Assembly: GCA_007123205.1 (NCBI GenBank)
Contig: SKLM01000115.1
Span: forward strand, 1 to 35,235
From: Thermoflexales bacterium
GTDB taxonomy: Bacteria; Chloroflexota; Anaerolineae; B4-G1
DNA: 35,235 nt
Reading direction: 5' to 3'
In this document: positions 18,271 to 27,809 of the stretch, in pieces
Layout: each line of letters begins with the position of its first letter
Numbering within the stretch: the stretch's first letter is position 1
The notes under the pieces: model-generated
Told to the model about the DNA's origin: nothing
The model's database searches: none
The model's input: the letters and a program-made list of their open reading frames with translations, nothing else
Made by a program: the position numbers and the translations under genes

Positions 18271-18633
18271 ATGGAGAGGAAGTTTCGAGTTCTTCGCATC
18301 GTCGGTACACTGTGGAAGGTCGTGGCCTGGGTCGTTCTTATCGGCGGAATCCTGACCGCCATCGGCGTCCTGCTGGCAGGAATCCTGGGCGGCGGAGGGA
18401 TCCTTCTGCGGGAGTTGGGGGTGGGACCTGGCACCCTGTCGGCAGCAGGGATATTGGGGGGGATCGCCGGCTTCGTCGTGGCCGTAATCGGAGCTGTGAT
18501 CACATTCTTCCTGTACTACGCGGTAGGCGAGCTGATCTATTTACTGCTCGCCATCGAGGAGAATACTCGTCAGTGGCGGCAAGGAGGAGAGCGCCAAGCC
18601 CGGGCGCAAGCTCCACCCCCCTCACCAGAATAG
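18271..18633 (+). CDS. Small membrane protein, unknown function
   Basis: Two hydrophobic helices plus a soluble C-terminal tail; ATG start after GGGAGGG. Confidence 0.65.
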   Translation: MERKFRVLRIVGTLWKVVAWVVLIGGILTAIGVLLAGILGGGGILLRELGVGPGTLSAAGILGGIAGFVVAVIGAVITFFLYYAVGELIYLLLAIEENTRQWRQGGERQARAQAPPPSPE

Positions 18634-18697
18634 CCAGCGCGGTAGTCCACACCGCCGTCAGGCCTGAGTACCAGGACTGATGACCAAAGAGGTGAAG

Positions 18698-18733
18698 GCG
18701 TGGCCCCCTCCGCCTCTCGAGCAGGGGCCACGC
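18698..18733. terminator. Bidirectional terminator-like hairpin between convergent genes
   Basis: GCGTGGCCCC 18698-18707 / GGGGCCACGC 18724-18733, perfect 10-bp stem. Confidence 0.6.
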
Positions 18734-18762
18734 GCCGGTGGGAGATCGCGCCTACCCGCCGA

Positions 18763-20040
18763 CTAGACGACGGCTTGTTCACGCCTAGGGCCGACCCCGA
18801 TGAAGGTGATGGGCACGCCGCTCCAGCCCTCTACCAGGGCCACATAATCGCGCGCCGCTTTGGGCAGGTCCGCCCTGCGGCGGACGTCGGAAATATCCGC
18901 CTCCCAGCCGGGGAGATCCTCATAGACCGGTTCCCAATGGGCCAGCGACTCAGCCCCGAACTCCGCCGGGAAGTGGTCGACCTGAGCCCCATCTCGAGCA
19001 TAAGCAACCGCCACTTTGAGGTTCTCCAACCCGCTGAGCACATCCAGCTTGGTCAACGCGAGCTCATCCAGACCGTTGACACGTGCTGCGTAACGCACAA
19101 TGGGCAGGTCGAGCCAGCCACAGCGGCGGGGGCGACCGGTCGTCGTTCCAAACTCGTTGCCCACCTCCCGTATCCTATCACCGGTTTCGTCCAACAGCTC
19201 GGTGGGGAAGGGGCCCTGACCGACGCGAGTGGTGTATGCCTTGACAACGCCAACAACACGGGAGATCTGCTTGGGCCCGAAACCCAGACCGGTGGTGGCG
19301 CCCCCTGCGATGGTCGAGGAGCTGGTGACGAAGGGGTATGTGCCGTGGTCGAGATCGAGGAGCAGCCCTTGGGCTCCTTCACATAGCACGCTGGCCCCGG
19401 CCTCCAACGCCTCGCCGATCAAAGCGGATCCATCGACAAGGTGGGGCGCGAGTCTTTCGGCATACCGTCTGTACGTGCGCGCGGTCTCATCGACGGAGAG
19501 GGGCTGGACATCGAACTGAGCCAGGCGCCGATTATGGTCTGCGACGCGCTCGGTCACCCGGCTGGCGAATTCGACTGGATCCGACATCTCTCCTGCGCGC
19601 AGGTTGACCCGTTTAGCCTTATCGGCATAGGTGGGCCCGATACCGCGCTTGGTGGTACCGATGGCTTCCTCCCCCAGGGAGGCCTCGCGCGCGCCGTCCA
19701 GAGCACGATGGGTGGGGAGTATGATGTGCGCGGCAGCACTGATCTTGAGGCGAGATGGGCCCACGTCGGCGCCGATGGCGTTGAGTTGATCCATCTCGGA
19801 GATCAGACGCTCCGGATTAAGGACCACGCCGGCCCCTATGAGGAGCTTCAGATGGGAGTACAGGACACCCGAGGGTACGAGATGCAGCTGCAGCGTGTAC
19901 CCTTCAGCCACTACGGTGTGCCCGGCATTGTCCCCCCCGTTGAAGCGGGCGACGATGCTGGCGCTCCCCGCTAGACCGTCGACCACACGCCCCTTGCCCT
20001 CGTCACCCCATTGAGTCCCAACCACGACAGTAGCCGCCAT
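18763..20040 (-). CDS. purA: Adenylosuccinate synthetase
   Basis: VVVGTQWGDEGKGRVVDGLA, FNGGDNAGHTVV, GTTKRGIGPTYADK motifs. Confidence 0.97.
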   Translation of the reverse strand: MAATVVVGTQWGDEGKGRVVDGLAGSASIVARFNGGDNAGHTVVAEGYTLQLHLVPSGVLYSHLKLLIGAGVVLNPERLISEMDQLNAIGADVGPSRLKISAAAHIILPTHRALDGAREASLGEEAIGTTKRGIGPTYADKAKRVNLRAGEMSDPVEFASRVTERVADHNRRLAQFDVQPLSVDETARTYRRYAERLAPHLVDGSALIGEALEAGASVLCEGAQGLLLDLDHGTYPFVTSSSTIAGGATTGLGFGPKQISRVVGVVKAYTTRVGQGPFPTELLDETGDRIREVGNEFGTTTGRPRRCGWLDLPIVRYAARVNGLDELALTKLDVLSGLENLKVAVAYARDGAQVDHFPAEFGAESLAHWEPVYEDLPGWEADISDVRRRADLPKAARDYVALVEGWSGVPITFIGVGPRREQAVV

Positions 20041-20106
20041 CAGATATCCTCCTCGGATCGTGTCAAGCCAGGATGAACGCCCTGAAGCCAGGGACGCCCG
20101 AGGCCA

Positions 20107-20135
20107 ATAATACAGTAATCGGAGGATGCCGTCAA
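20107..20135 (-). promoter_or_regulatory. purA promoter: TTGACG - 17 nt - TATTAT (minus strand)
   Basis: Minus strand CGAGATTGACGGCATCCTCCGATTACTGTATTATTGG. Confidence 0.6.
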
Positions 20136-20154
20136 TCTCGATGCGCCGATGAAG

Positions 20155-20182
20155 TTGACGGTGTAGGGGAGCACGGTATACT
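20155..20182 (+). promoter_or_regulatory. Promoter of the ATP-grasp gene: TTGACG - 16 nt - TATACT
   Basis: TTGACG 20155-20160, TATACT 20177-20182. Confidence 0.6.
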
Positions 20183-20222
20183 CCGAGCTGAAAAAGAAAG
20201 GCGGTCGGCAGGAGTGAATGGG

Positions 20223-22544
20223 ATGGATCCTCAACCAGCGAAGATACCAGAAGTCCTCGAGCTGTACCTGCAGCTTTCCCAATATCCGATCTTGTCGCAT
20301 CGCATACGCGATCGGATGCGGCAAGAGCTGTTCCGGCGCGGGGTTATCAGCCGGGAGGCCTTTGAGGAAGAGGCGAAGCAGAAGGCCGTGGTTTCGCAGA
20401 GGCGAGAAGGGCTGCAGGATCCGTTTGCTGAGGAATCGATGGATGTGTGGAAGGCGCGATTGGAGCAGATCCGGGATCACCTGACAGACTTCTATTTCGC
20501 CTACAACCTCCCACACAGCCTGTTCGAGGAGATCGTCCGCGACGTGGTCGCGCAAGAGGCTCCACTCCCGCCAGGATCACTCTCCTTCAATCCGGAGCTT
20601 GCGCCTCAAAGTATGCTGCTGGCACAGGCCAAGGAGTACGCCGCGCTTCCCACCGATCAGCAACAGGAGATCTTCCATCATCTGAAGGAGATCACGGTGG
20701 TGTTGACCAAGAGCATGGTCAGCGATCAGATGGCGTTTGTCGGTCTCGCGAAGGACTACTTCGAGCCGGCCGACTTTGAGCAGATAGCTGAGCGGCGGAT
20801 TGGCCGGGGCAAGATCGGTGGTAAAGCGGCAGGGATGATGCTGGCCTGGAAGATGCTGCAGTGCGAGCTGACGGGGGATCTGCGGGACTTGGTCCAGCGG
20901 GTGGTGATACCTGACTCCTACTTCGTCGGCGCAGATGTCTTCTACGACTTTCTTGCCGTCAATGAGCTCGCCGAGTCGGTGAATCAGAAGTACAAGACGG
21001 AGGAGGAAGTCCGATCGGACTACCCGCACATCCAAGAGGCCTATGTGAGAGGAAGGTTTCCCGACCACGTGGTGTTGGGCCTGCAGGCACTGATGGATGA
21101 GGTGGGGCGTGCGCCGCTTGTCGTGCGGTCCTCTAGTCTTCTGGAGGACAACTTCGGCTTCTCGTTCGCGGGCAAGTACGATAGCTTCTTCTGCCCCAAC
21201 CAAGGCACTCGGGAGGAGAATCGGGAAGCGTTGACCGGGGCTATTCGACGCGTGTACGCCAGCGTTTTCAGTCCCGATGCTCTCCTGTATCGGAAGCGGA
21301 TGGGGCTGGTAGACTATGACGAGCGAATGGCCATTCTTATCCAGAAGGTACAGGGGGAGCGGTATGGTGACTACTTCTTCCCGATGGTGGCCGGCGTCGG
21401 CCTAAGCCGGAATCCGTACCGCTGGAGCAGGCGGATTCGACCGGAAGATGGGTTGCTGCGCCTGGTGTGGGGATTGGGAACGCGCGCGGTGGATCGCGTT
21501 GCCCGGGATCATCCGCGAATGGTGGCGCTGAGCCATCCGAACCTCAGACCTGAGACCAATGCCGAGGAGATCCGCAAGTACTCACAGCACTTCGTAGATC
21601 TGATCGACCTTGAGGGGAATGCTTTCAGAACCCTTCCGGTGGGGGATCTGCTGCAGCACGGTTATCCACATATACGATTGGTGGCATCAGAGGACAAGGG
21701 GAGCTATCTCCAGCCTGTTTACGCGCCGGGGGGTATGAACAACCCGCGATTCGTGCTCACCTTCGCTGAGCTGCTTAAGAATCAGGAGTTCGTGTCGCTG
21801 ATGCAGGGGGTGGTTCAGAAGCTGGAGGAGCACTACGGGAGACCCGTAGACATAGAATTCACGGTTGAGGCCTCGCGGGAGACAGGAGGGGGATTCACGC
21901 TCCACCTGCTCCAGTGCCGCCCGCAAAGCTGGTTCGAGGGGGGAATCTCGATAGATGTTCCGGTGGAGGACGTACCAGAGAGTGATATCCTCTTCTTCAG
22001 CCAGCGAATGGTACCGCACGGAAAAGTCACCAGGATCCGCTACATCGTGTACGTAGACCCAGCTCAATACGATCGGGCCCCGGATCACAGCACCAGACTG
22101 GAAGTCGCGCGAGCGGTGGGGCGACTGAACAGGCGGCTGGCAGGCGAGAGGTTCATCCTGATGGGCCCTGGACGCTGGGGGACAAGCAACGTTGAACTGG
22201 GACTCAAGGTCAGCTACTCCGAGATACATAACGCCCGGGCGCTGGTTGAGATCGCTCGGACCGGCAGAGAGGGCGCCCCAGAAGTCTCCTACGGCACCCA
22301 CTTCTTCCAGGATCTGGTTGAGTCTCAGATCTACCCCATGCCCCTCTATCTGGGTGACCCGGCTACGATGTTTAACCGCCGGTTGCTGGACGAGGCTCCG
22401 AATCTCCTGGCGGAGCTGCTGCCCGAGGACGCTGCACTGTCGCAGTATGTCAAGGTGATAGACGTTCCGGCGATAGCAGACGGGCGCCACGTTGACCTGC
22501 TGATGGACAGCATCGAGGACAAAGGGCTGGCGTACCTGCGGTAG
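20223..22544 (+). CDS. PEP/pyruvate-binding (PPDK_N-type ATP-grasp) protein lacking the phosphohistidine and PEP-binding modules
   Basis: GRGKIGGKAAGMMLAWKM, APLVVRSSSLLEDNFGFSFAGKYDS, LLQCRPQSW; no GG-T-SHAA swivel motif. Confidence 0.8.
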   Translation: MDPQPAKIPEVLELYLQLSQYPILSHRIRDRMRQELFRRGVISREAFEEEAKQKAVVSQRREGLQDPFAEESMDVWKARLEQIRDHLTDFYFAYNLPHSLFEEIVRDVVAQEAPLPPGSLSFNPELAPQSMLLAQAKEYAALPTDQQQEIFHHLKEITVVLTKSMVSDQMAFVGLAKDYFEPADFEQIAERRIGRGKIGGKAAGMMLAWKMLQCELTGDLRDLVQRVVIPDSYFVGADVFYDFLAVNELAESVNQKYKTEEEVRSDYPHIQEAYVRGRFPDHVVLGLQALMDEVGRAPLVVRSSSLLEDNFGFSFAGKYDSFFCPNQGTREENREALTGAIRRVYASVFSPDALLYRKRMGLVDYDERMAILIQKVQGERYGDYFFPMVAGVGLSRNPYRWSRRIRPEDGLLRLVWGLGTRAVDRVARDHPRMVALSHPNLRPETNAEEIRKYSQHFVDLIDLEGNAFRTLPVGDLLQHGYPHIRLVASEDKGSYLQPVYAPGGMNNPRFVLTFAELLKNQEFVSLMQGVVQKLEEHYGRPVDIEFTVEASRETGGGFTLHLLQCRPQSWFEGGISIDVPVEDVPESDILFFSQRMVPHGKVTRIRYIVYVDPAQYDRAPDHSTRLEVARAVGRLNRRLAGERFILMGPGRWGTSNVELGLKVSYSEIHNARALVEIARTGREGAPEVSYGTHFFQDLVESQIYPMPLYLGDPATMFNRRLLDEAPNLLAELLPEDAALSQYVKVIDVPAIADGRHVDLLMDSIEDKGLAYLR

Positions 22545-22803
22545 CGGTAGGAACCCCTTGGACCCAGCGCACAGCCCTGCTTGGAGGTCTTCTCGGTCAC
22601 TCTGTCGGGAGGCCGTGTGCGCGAAGGCGTGGGCTCGACAGATGGGAAGGTGATGAGATGTCGCTGCCCTGTTCGACACTGCCGGGGGTTGAGAGCCTCG
22701 CGGGCTGTCCGTTGACCGATCCCGGCACGGGTGCCAGGGTTCCTCAGCTGTTCGGACGGAGGCCTGCTGCTGAGACACTCCAGCCGCAGCGCGAGCGACC
22801 CGC

Positions 22804-22848
22804 ATTCTGAGTGGGGCGCGGCCTGGCTGGGCACCCTGGGCAGCGTGG
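22804..22848. repeat. 45-bp direct repeat, copy 1
   Basis: ATTCTGAGTGGGGCGCGGCCTGGCTGGGCACCCTGGGCAGCGTGG identical to 23059-23103. Confidence 0.95.
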
Positions 22849-22933
22849 CTACCTGGGGATGACGGGAATGCGAGAGCTGGTTGGCGTGCGGCCGATGGGC
22901 CCGCGTTCAGAGACCGGGGCATCGGCCCAGCCG

Positions 22934-22969
22934 GCTGCCTGCGGCAGCGGGCGGGTCACAGACCCGCCC
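22934..22969. repeat. Intergenic hairpin repeat, copy 3 (double hairpin)
   Basis: GCTGCC-TGC-GGCAGC (22934-22948) followed by GGGCGGGTC-ACA-GACCCGCCC (22949-22969). Confidence 0.85.
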
Positions 22970-23058
22970 GAAGCGAGGGTCGGGGGTTGGCGGGCGGCCA
23001 ACGATGGAGATCCCTCGTCGCTGCCGCTCCTCGGGATGACAGGTGGGGCGGGTCTTGG

Positions 23059-23103
23059 ATTCTGAGTGGGGCGCGGCCTGGCTGGGCACCCTGGGCAGCG
23101 TGG
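23059..23103. repeat. 45-bp direct repeat, copy 2
   Basis: Identical to 22804-22848. Confidence 0.95.
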
Positions 23104-23230
23104 TTAGCGACATCTTCGAGGAGTTCCGGGCTTGGCGGTTGTGAGGTTTCGTGAACACCAGACAGGAGGATGGAAGAGGGTGCCCAACGCCGAAGTGGAC
23201 ATCCGGGTGATCACCGGCAAGGTCTTCACC

Positions 23231-23258
23231 TTGACAAAAGGGCAGAAGGCCCTATAAT
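23231..23258 (+). promoter_or_regulatory. rpoC promoter, consensus TTGACA - 16 nt - TATAAT
   Basis: TTGACA 23231-23236, TATAAT 23253-23258. Confidence 0.85.
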
Positions 23259-23283
23259 ATAGGTTTGCGGTTAGACCGGCACT

Positions 23284-23347
23284 CTAGCGTAGACGTGTGG
23301 TGCGAAGCGCTGAAGGCTTCTGGGGCTCAGCGCTTCTTCTACGCTGG
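23284..23347 (+). ncRNA. Nested double-helix leader structure in the rpoC 5' UTR
   Basis: Outer AGCGTAGA 23286-23293 / TCTACGCT 23338-23345; inner GAAGCGCTGA 23304-23313 / TCAGCGCTTC 23327-23336. Confidence 0.65.
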
Positions 23348-23371
23348 CGGGCTCCCTAGAAAACAGGAAGG

Positions 23372-26300
23372 GTGATGAATAACCGAAACGACAGCGGGCT
23401 AGAATCGCACGACTTCCGGAGTTTGCGCATTAAGCTGGCATCACCGGAAGACATTCATAACTGGTCCTACGGAGAGGTCACTAAGCCTGAGACGATCAAC
23501 TACCGCCGCCTTCGTCCCGAGAAGGACGGTCTCTTCTGCGAGGCCATTTTCGGCCCCACCAAAGATTACCAGTGTTACTGCGGTAAGTACAAGAACATCC
23601 GCTACAAGGGCATCATATGTGACAAGTGCGGAGTTGAGGTTACGCGTGCATCGGTGCGGCGCGAGCGGATGGGGCACATCGATCTGGCTGCTCCAGCGGC
23701 GCACACCTGGTACACGCGTCGTGTGCCCAATCACCTAAGTAAGCTGATCGGCATACGAAAGCTTGATATGGATCGGGTGCTCTACTTCGCCAAGCACATC
23801 ATCATCAACGTCAACGAGGATGCACGGCAGAAGGCTCTCCACCGGCTCGAAGAGGAGTTCAAGGAAGCCCAGGAGAAGCGTGAAGGAGTATCTCAGGAGA
23901 GCATCGAGGCTCTGCAGGAACGACTGAAAGAGGAAGAGACCCGGATCCAGGAGCGGATCGACGAGATCCTCAGCGAGTTCGATAAGAGTCTGGATGCGGC
24001 GACAGGGGAGGTCGTCCAGGAAGCTCAGTCGCTGCAGCGGAAGATCGAGAACCGACACGGGGAGACGTTGTCAGCGCCGATGGTGTTCAAGCCAACGGGC
24101 GAGATCATCGCGGATCAGGGTGAAGTCGTCGGCCGCGCGCACCTGACGGCACTGAATACGACGGTTCAGGATCATCTGAGTGACGTCGAGGAGTCGCTGG
24201 AGATCCAGCGAGAGGAGAAGCTGGCACCACTGCGAGAGGATCTGGAGAGCTGGCGTGAGGCCACTCAGGACGAGATAGATCACATCGAGGAGCGAGCAGC
24301 TGCGGAGATTGAGGAGTGGCGTGCGAATCTGGATGCCGATCGCGAGGAGTTGCTGAGTCTCGCGAAGTACCAGTGCATGGGCGAGCCTCGCCTGCGAGAA
24401 TTGCGGAGCAAGTGGGGTCAGGCATTCAAAGCCGGCATGGGGGCGGAAGCCTTCCACGAGATTTTGTCCGGCCTCGATTTGGACGAGTTGGCTGAGGATC
24501 TGTGGCATCAAGTGCGTCACGACACCTCGAAGACGCGGCGCAAGGTAGCGCGGAGGCGCCTGCTCATCGTTGAGGCGCTGCGGAGGAGCGGTAACAGGCC
24601 GGAGTGGATCATCCTGACCGTGTTGCCGGTGATTCCCCCCGACCTACGCCCGATGGTGCAGCTCGACGGGGGACGGTTCGCCACCTCGGACTTGAACGAT
24701 CTCTATCGGCGGGTGATCAACCGGAACAACAGGTTAAAGCGTCTGCTGGAACTCGGCGCGCCCGACGTGATTGTGCGCAACGAGAAGCGCATGCTGCAGG
24801 AGGCGGTCGACTGCTTGATCGACAATAGCCGCGGCAAGGCTCGTTCCCGCCATGGGCACCGTGAGCTGAAGTCCCTCAGTGATATGTTGAAAGGGAAGAA
24901 GGGGCGATTCCGCCGCAATTTGCTCGGCAAGCGTGTCGACTACTCGGGTCGTTCCGTGATTATCGTCGGGCCAGAGCTCAGTATGGATCAGTGCGGTCTG
25001 CCCAAGAGCATGGCTCTTGAGCTGTACCGCCCCTTCGTGATCAGCAAATTGGTGGAGTACAACTACGCCACCAACGTGAAGGCTGCCAAGCGCCTGATCG
25101 AGCGCGAGCGACCCGAGGTCTGGGAAGTGCTTGAGGAGGTGATCGGTGATCGTCCGGTTCTTCTCAACCGCGCTCCAACTCTGCACCGCCTGGGTATTCA
25201 GGCGTTTGAGCCCACGCTAATTGAGGGCAAGGCGATTCAGCTCCATCCGTTGGTCTGCGCCGCGTTCAACGCCGACTTTGACGGGGATCAGATGGCGGTC
25301 CACGTACCGCTGTCCGACCGGGCCGTCGAAGAAGCACGGATGCTTATGCTCTCGACGCGCAATCTGCTCAAGCCAGCGAACGGGCAACCGCTGGTCGGTC
25401 CGACCAAAGACATGTGTCTGGGCATTTACTACCTGACAATGGAGGATGAGAAGTACGCCGACAAGAGCCCTAAGCCGTTCGTCGACTTGCAAGAGCTTGA
25501 GTTGGCCTACAGCCTGGGGCACGTCGACGTTCACACCCCAGTCCTCGTGGCACAGGTCTACGACGACAAACCGGCACCGGACGAGCCGATCAGGACCACG
25601 GCAGGACGATGCCTGTTCAACAGTGCTCTGCCTGACGAGATTCGCTTCATCAACCACGCACTGGACAAGGGAGCCCTCCAGGACCTAGTCGCTCTAAGCT
25701 ATCGACGGTTGGGGCGTGAGAGGACGACAGGGGTTGCAGACCGCCTGAAGGACCTCGGATTCCAGTACGCGACTCGCTCTGGGATCACGATCGGTATCTC
25801 GGACCTGGTCATACCTCAAGAGAAGGTTGAGATTCTGTCCAGGACGGAGCAGACGGTGGCCGAGGTAGATAGACAGTATCGTCGTGGCTTGCTCACGGAA
25901 GAAGAGCAATACACGCGGACGGTGGAGCTGTGGTCACGGGCGAGGGAGAAGGTGGCCGATGTGGTGGCGCGGGCCCAGCCCGACAACAGCACGGTATCGG
26001 TGATGGCTCGATCGGGCGCATCCAAGGGCGGATACGGCCCCATCTCGCAGTTGGCTGGCATGCGGGGCCTGATGGCTGATCCGTCCGGGCGGATTATCCC
26101 GTTACCCATTCGGTCCAGTCTGCGTGAGGGTCTTTCGGCGCTGGAATACTTCATCAGCACGCACGGTTCGCGGAAAGGACTGGCGGACACCGCCCTGCGC
26201 ACAGCCGATGCCGGCTATCTGACGCGTCGGTTGGTCGATGTGGCGCAGGACATCATCATCAACGCTCACGATTGCGGCACCCAGGCCGGGATAGGGATCC

Positions 26301-27703
26301 GTACCGATGATGACGTGGGCGGACAGAGCCTGGAGGAGCGGCTGGTGGGGCGGATGGCAGCCAGTCCCATAGCCGATCCCGACACCGGAGAGCTGATCGT
26401 CGATCGGAATGAGGAGATTGACGAGGATGCGGCAGGGCTCATTGAGAAGGGCGAGATCGCGCAGGTGGACGTTCGGTCGCCGCTAACCTGTGAGCTGCGG
26501 CATGGGATCTGCGCTCTGTGCTATGGACGCGATCTGGGTCGCGGTGACTTGGTAGAGGTTGGGTCGGCAGTGGGTATCGTCGCTGCCCAGTCGATCGGTG
26601 AACCGGGCACGCAGCTGACGCTGAGGACGTTCCACAGTGGTGGCGTCGCAGTGGGCCGTGACATCACCGTTGGTCTGCCGCGCGCGGAGGAGCTCTTCGA
26701 GGGGCGTAAGACCCCGAAGGGCGAGGCGCCTATATCGGAGGTGGGCGGCATCGTTCACATTCACAAGACGGACGGGCTCCGGCACATCACCGTGGTGGAC
26801 ACCAGGGTTAAGACGTATGACTATGACATCGCAGACGGGTGGACCATTCTGATCGAGGATGGCGACGATGTCCGAGCCGGCGAAGCCCTAGCTTCGCTGG
26901 ATGATGAGGAAATCGAGGCCGAGGCAGATGGTCGCGTTGTGGTGAACGACCGACAGATCACGCTGATCCACGAAGATCGACGGGAAGTCCGACATAGGCT
27001 GCCGCAGACGGGGAGGATACTGGTTGAGGAGGGGCAGGAGATCGCACCGGGCACGCAGTTGGTTGAGGGTGTCAAGAACCCGCGCCATATCCTACAGGTA
27101 CTGGGACGCAAAGCAACAGAGGAGTATCTCCTGTTGGAAGTTCAGCAGGTCTACCGATCACAGGGAGTGAATATCAACGACAAGCACTTCGAGATCATCT
27201 TCCGCAAGATGCTGAGCAAGGTGAGGGTGACTCGCTCCGGCGATACGGACCTACTGCCGGGCTTGTTGATCCGGCGGCTGGACCTCGAGGACACCAATCG
27301 CGAGGTTATGGAGCAAGGTGGACAGCCTGCGACAGCGATTCCAGTGCTGCTGGGCATCACCCAGGCAGCTCTGAATACCGAGAGCTTCCTCTCGGCGGCC
27401 TCCTTCCAACACACGATCCGGGTGTTGACCGAGGCAGCCGCGGAAGGCCGGGAGGACCCGCTGCTGGGACTGAAGGAGAACGTGATCCTAGGTAAGCTGA
27501 TTCCGGCGGGGACGGGGTACAGGGGCAACAACCCCTCCTCCGACGGTCCCATCGAGACCTACGGAGGCATCGCCCTGGAGTTGGCCGCTGAAGAGGAGGA
27601 ACTCGAACCTCCGGAGAGAGAGCCCGAGGTGGAAGAACCGGAGACAGAGAAGAAGCCAGAGGTCAGGAAGTCGGAGATCTTGGGCATCGCCACGCCGGCA
27701 TAG
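23372..27703 (+). CDS. rpoC: DNA-directed RNA polymerase subunit beta'
   Basis: [23 protein letters not shown] zinc site, [12 protein letters not shown] catalytic loop, full-length 1443 aa. Confidence 0.99.
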   Translation: MMNNRNDSGLESHDFRSLRIKLASPEDIHNWSYGEVTKPETINYRRLRPEKDGLFCEAIFGPTKDYQCYCGKYKNIRYKGIICDKCGVEVTRASVRRERMGHIDLAAPAAHTWYTRRVPNHLSKLIGIRKLDMDRVLYFAKHIIINVNEDARQKALHRLEEEFKEAQEKREGVSQESIEALQERLKEEETRIQERIDEILSEFDKSLDAATGEVVQEAQSLQRKIENRHGETLSAPMVFKPTGEIIADQGEVVGRAHLTALNTTVQDHLSDVEESLEIQREEKLAPLREDLESWREATQDEIDHIEERAAAEIEEWRANLDADREELLSLAKYQCMGEPRLRELRSKWGQAFKAGMGAEAFHEILSGLDLDELAEDLWHQVRHDTSKTRRKVARRRLLIVEALRRSGNRPEWIILTVLPVIPPDLRPMVQLDGGRFATSDLNDLYRRVINRNNRLKRLLELGAPDVIVRNEKRMLQEAVDCLIDNSRGKARSRHGHRELKSLSDMLKGKKGRFRRNLLGKRVDYSGRSVIIVGPELSMDQCGLPKSMALELYRPFVISKLVEYNYATNVKAAKRLIERERPEVWEVLEEVIGDRPVLLNRAPTLHRLGIQAFEPTLIEGKAIQLHPLVCAAFNADFDGDQMAVHVPLSDRAVEEARMLMLSTRNLLKPANGQPLVGPTKDMCLGIYYLTMEDEKYADKSPKPFVDLQELELAYSLGHVDVHTPVLVAQVYDDKPAPDEPIRTTAGRCLFNSALPDEIRFINHALDKGALQDLVALSYRRLGRERTTGVADRLKDLGFQYATRSGITIGISDLVIPQEKVEILSRTEQTVAEVDRQYRRGLLTEEEQYTRTVELWSRAREKVADVVARAQPDNSTVSVMARSGASKGGYGPISQLAGMRGLMADPSGRIIPLPIRSSLREGLSALEYFISTHGSRKGLADTALRTADAGYLTRRLVDVAQDIIINAHDCGTQAGIGIRTDDDVGGQSLEERLVGRMAASPIADPDTGELIVDRNEEIDEDAAGLIEKGEIAQVDVRSPLTCELRHGICALCYGRDLGRGDLVEVGSAVGIVAAQSIGEPGTQLTLRTFHSGGVAVGRDITVGLPRAEELFEGRKTPKGEAPISEVGGIVHIHKTDGLRHITVVDTRVKTYDYDIADGWTILIEDGDDVRAGEALASLDDEEIEAEADGRVVVNDRQITLIHEDRREVRHRLPQTGRILVEEGQEIAPGTQLVEGVKNPRHILQVLGRKATEEYLLLEVQQVYRSQGVNINDKHFEIIFRKMLSKVRVTRSGDTDLLPGLLIRRLDLEDTNREVMEQGGQPATAIPVLLGITQAALNTESFLSAASFQHTIRVLTEAAAEGREDPLLGLKENVILGKLIPAGTGYRGNNPSSDGPIETYGGIALELAAEEEELEPPEREPEVEEPETEKKPEVRKSEILGIATPA

Positions 27704-27742
27704 CGATCCGTAGTTAGGGCCATGCGGCTGTGAGGAAGGGGG

Positions 27743-27775
27743 ATGCGGCAGCGTGATGACGCTGCCGCATTTGCT
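27743..27775 (+). terminator. rpoC terminator hairpin
   Basis: ATGCGGCAGCGT / ACGCTGCCGCAT perfect 12-bp stem, GATG loop, followed by TTGCTTGTGT. Confidence 0.75.
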
Positions 27776-27809
27776 TGTGTGACAGCTCACCGGGGTGGTG
27801 GGGACCGGC

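Noticed and set aside
21687-22922. 411-aa minus-strand ORF antisense to the ATP-grasp gene
   Set aside because: Shadow ORF in high-GC DNA; low-complexity Arg/Pro/Gln composition, no recognisable domain; the plus strand has clear motifs.
22907-23158. 83-aa minus-strand ORF containing CHPEERQRRGI
   Set aside because: Translation of intergenic repeats, not a real protein; treated as repeat evidence instead.
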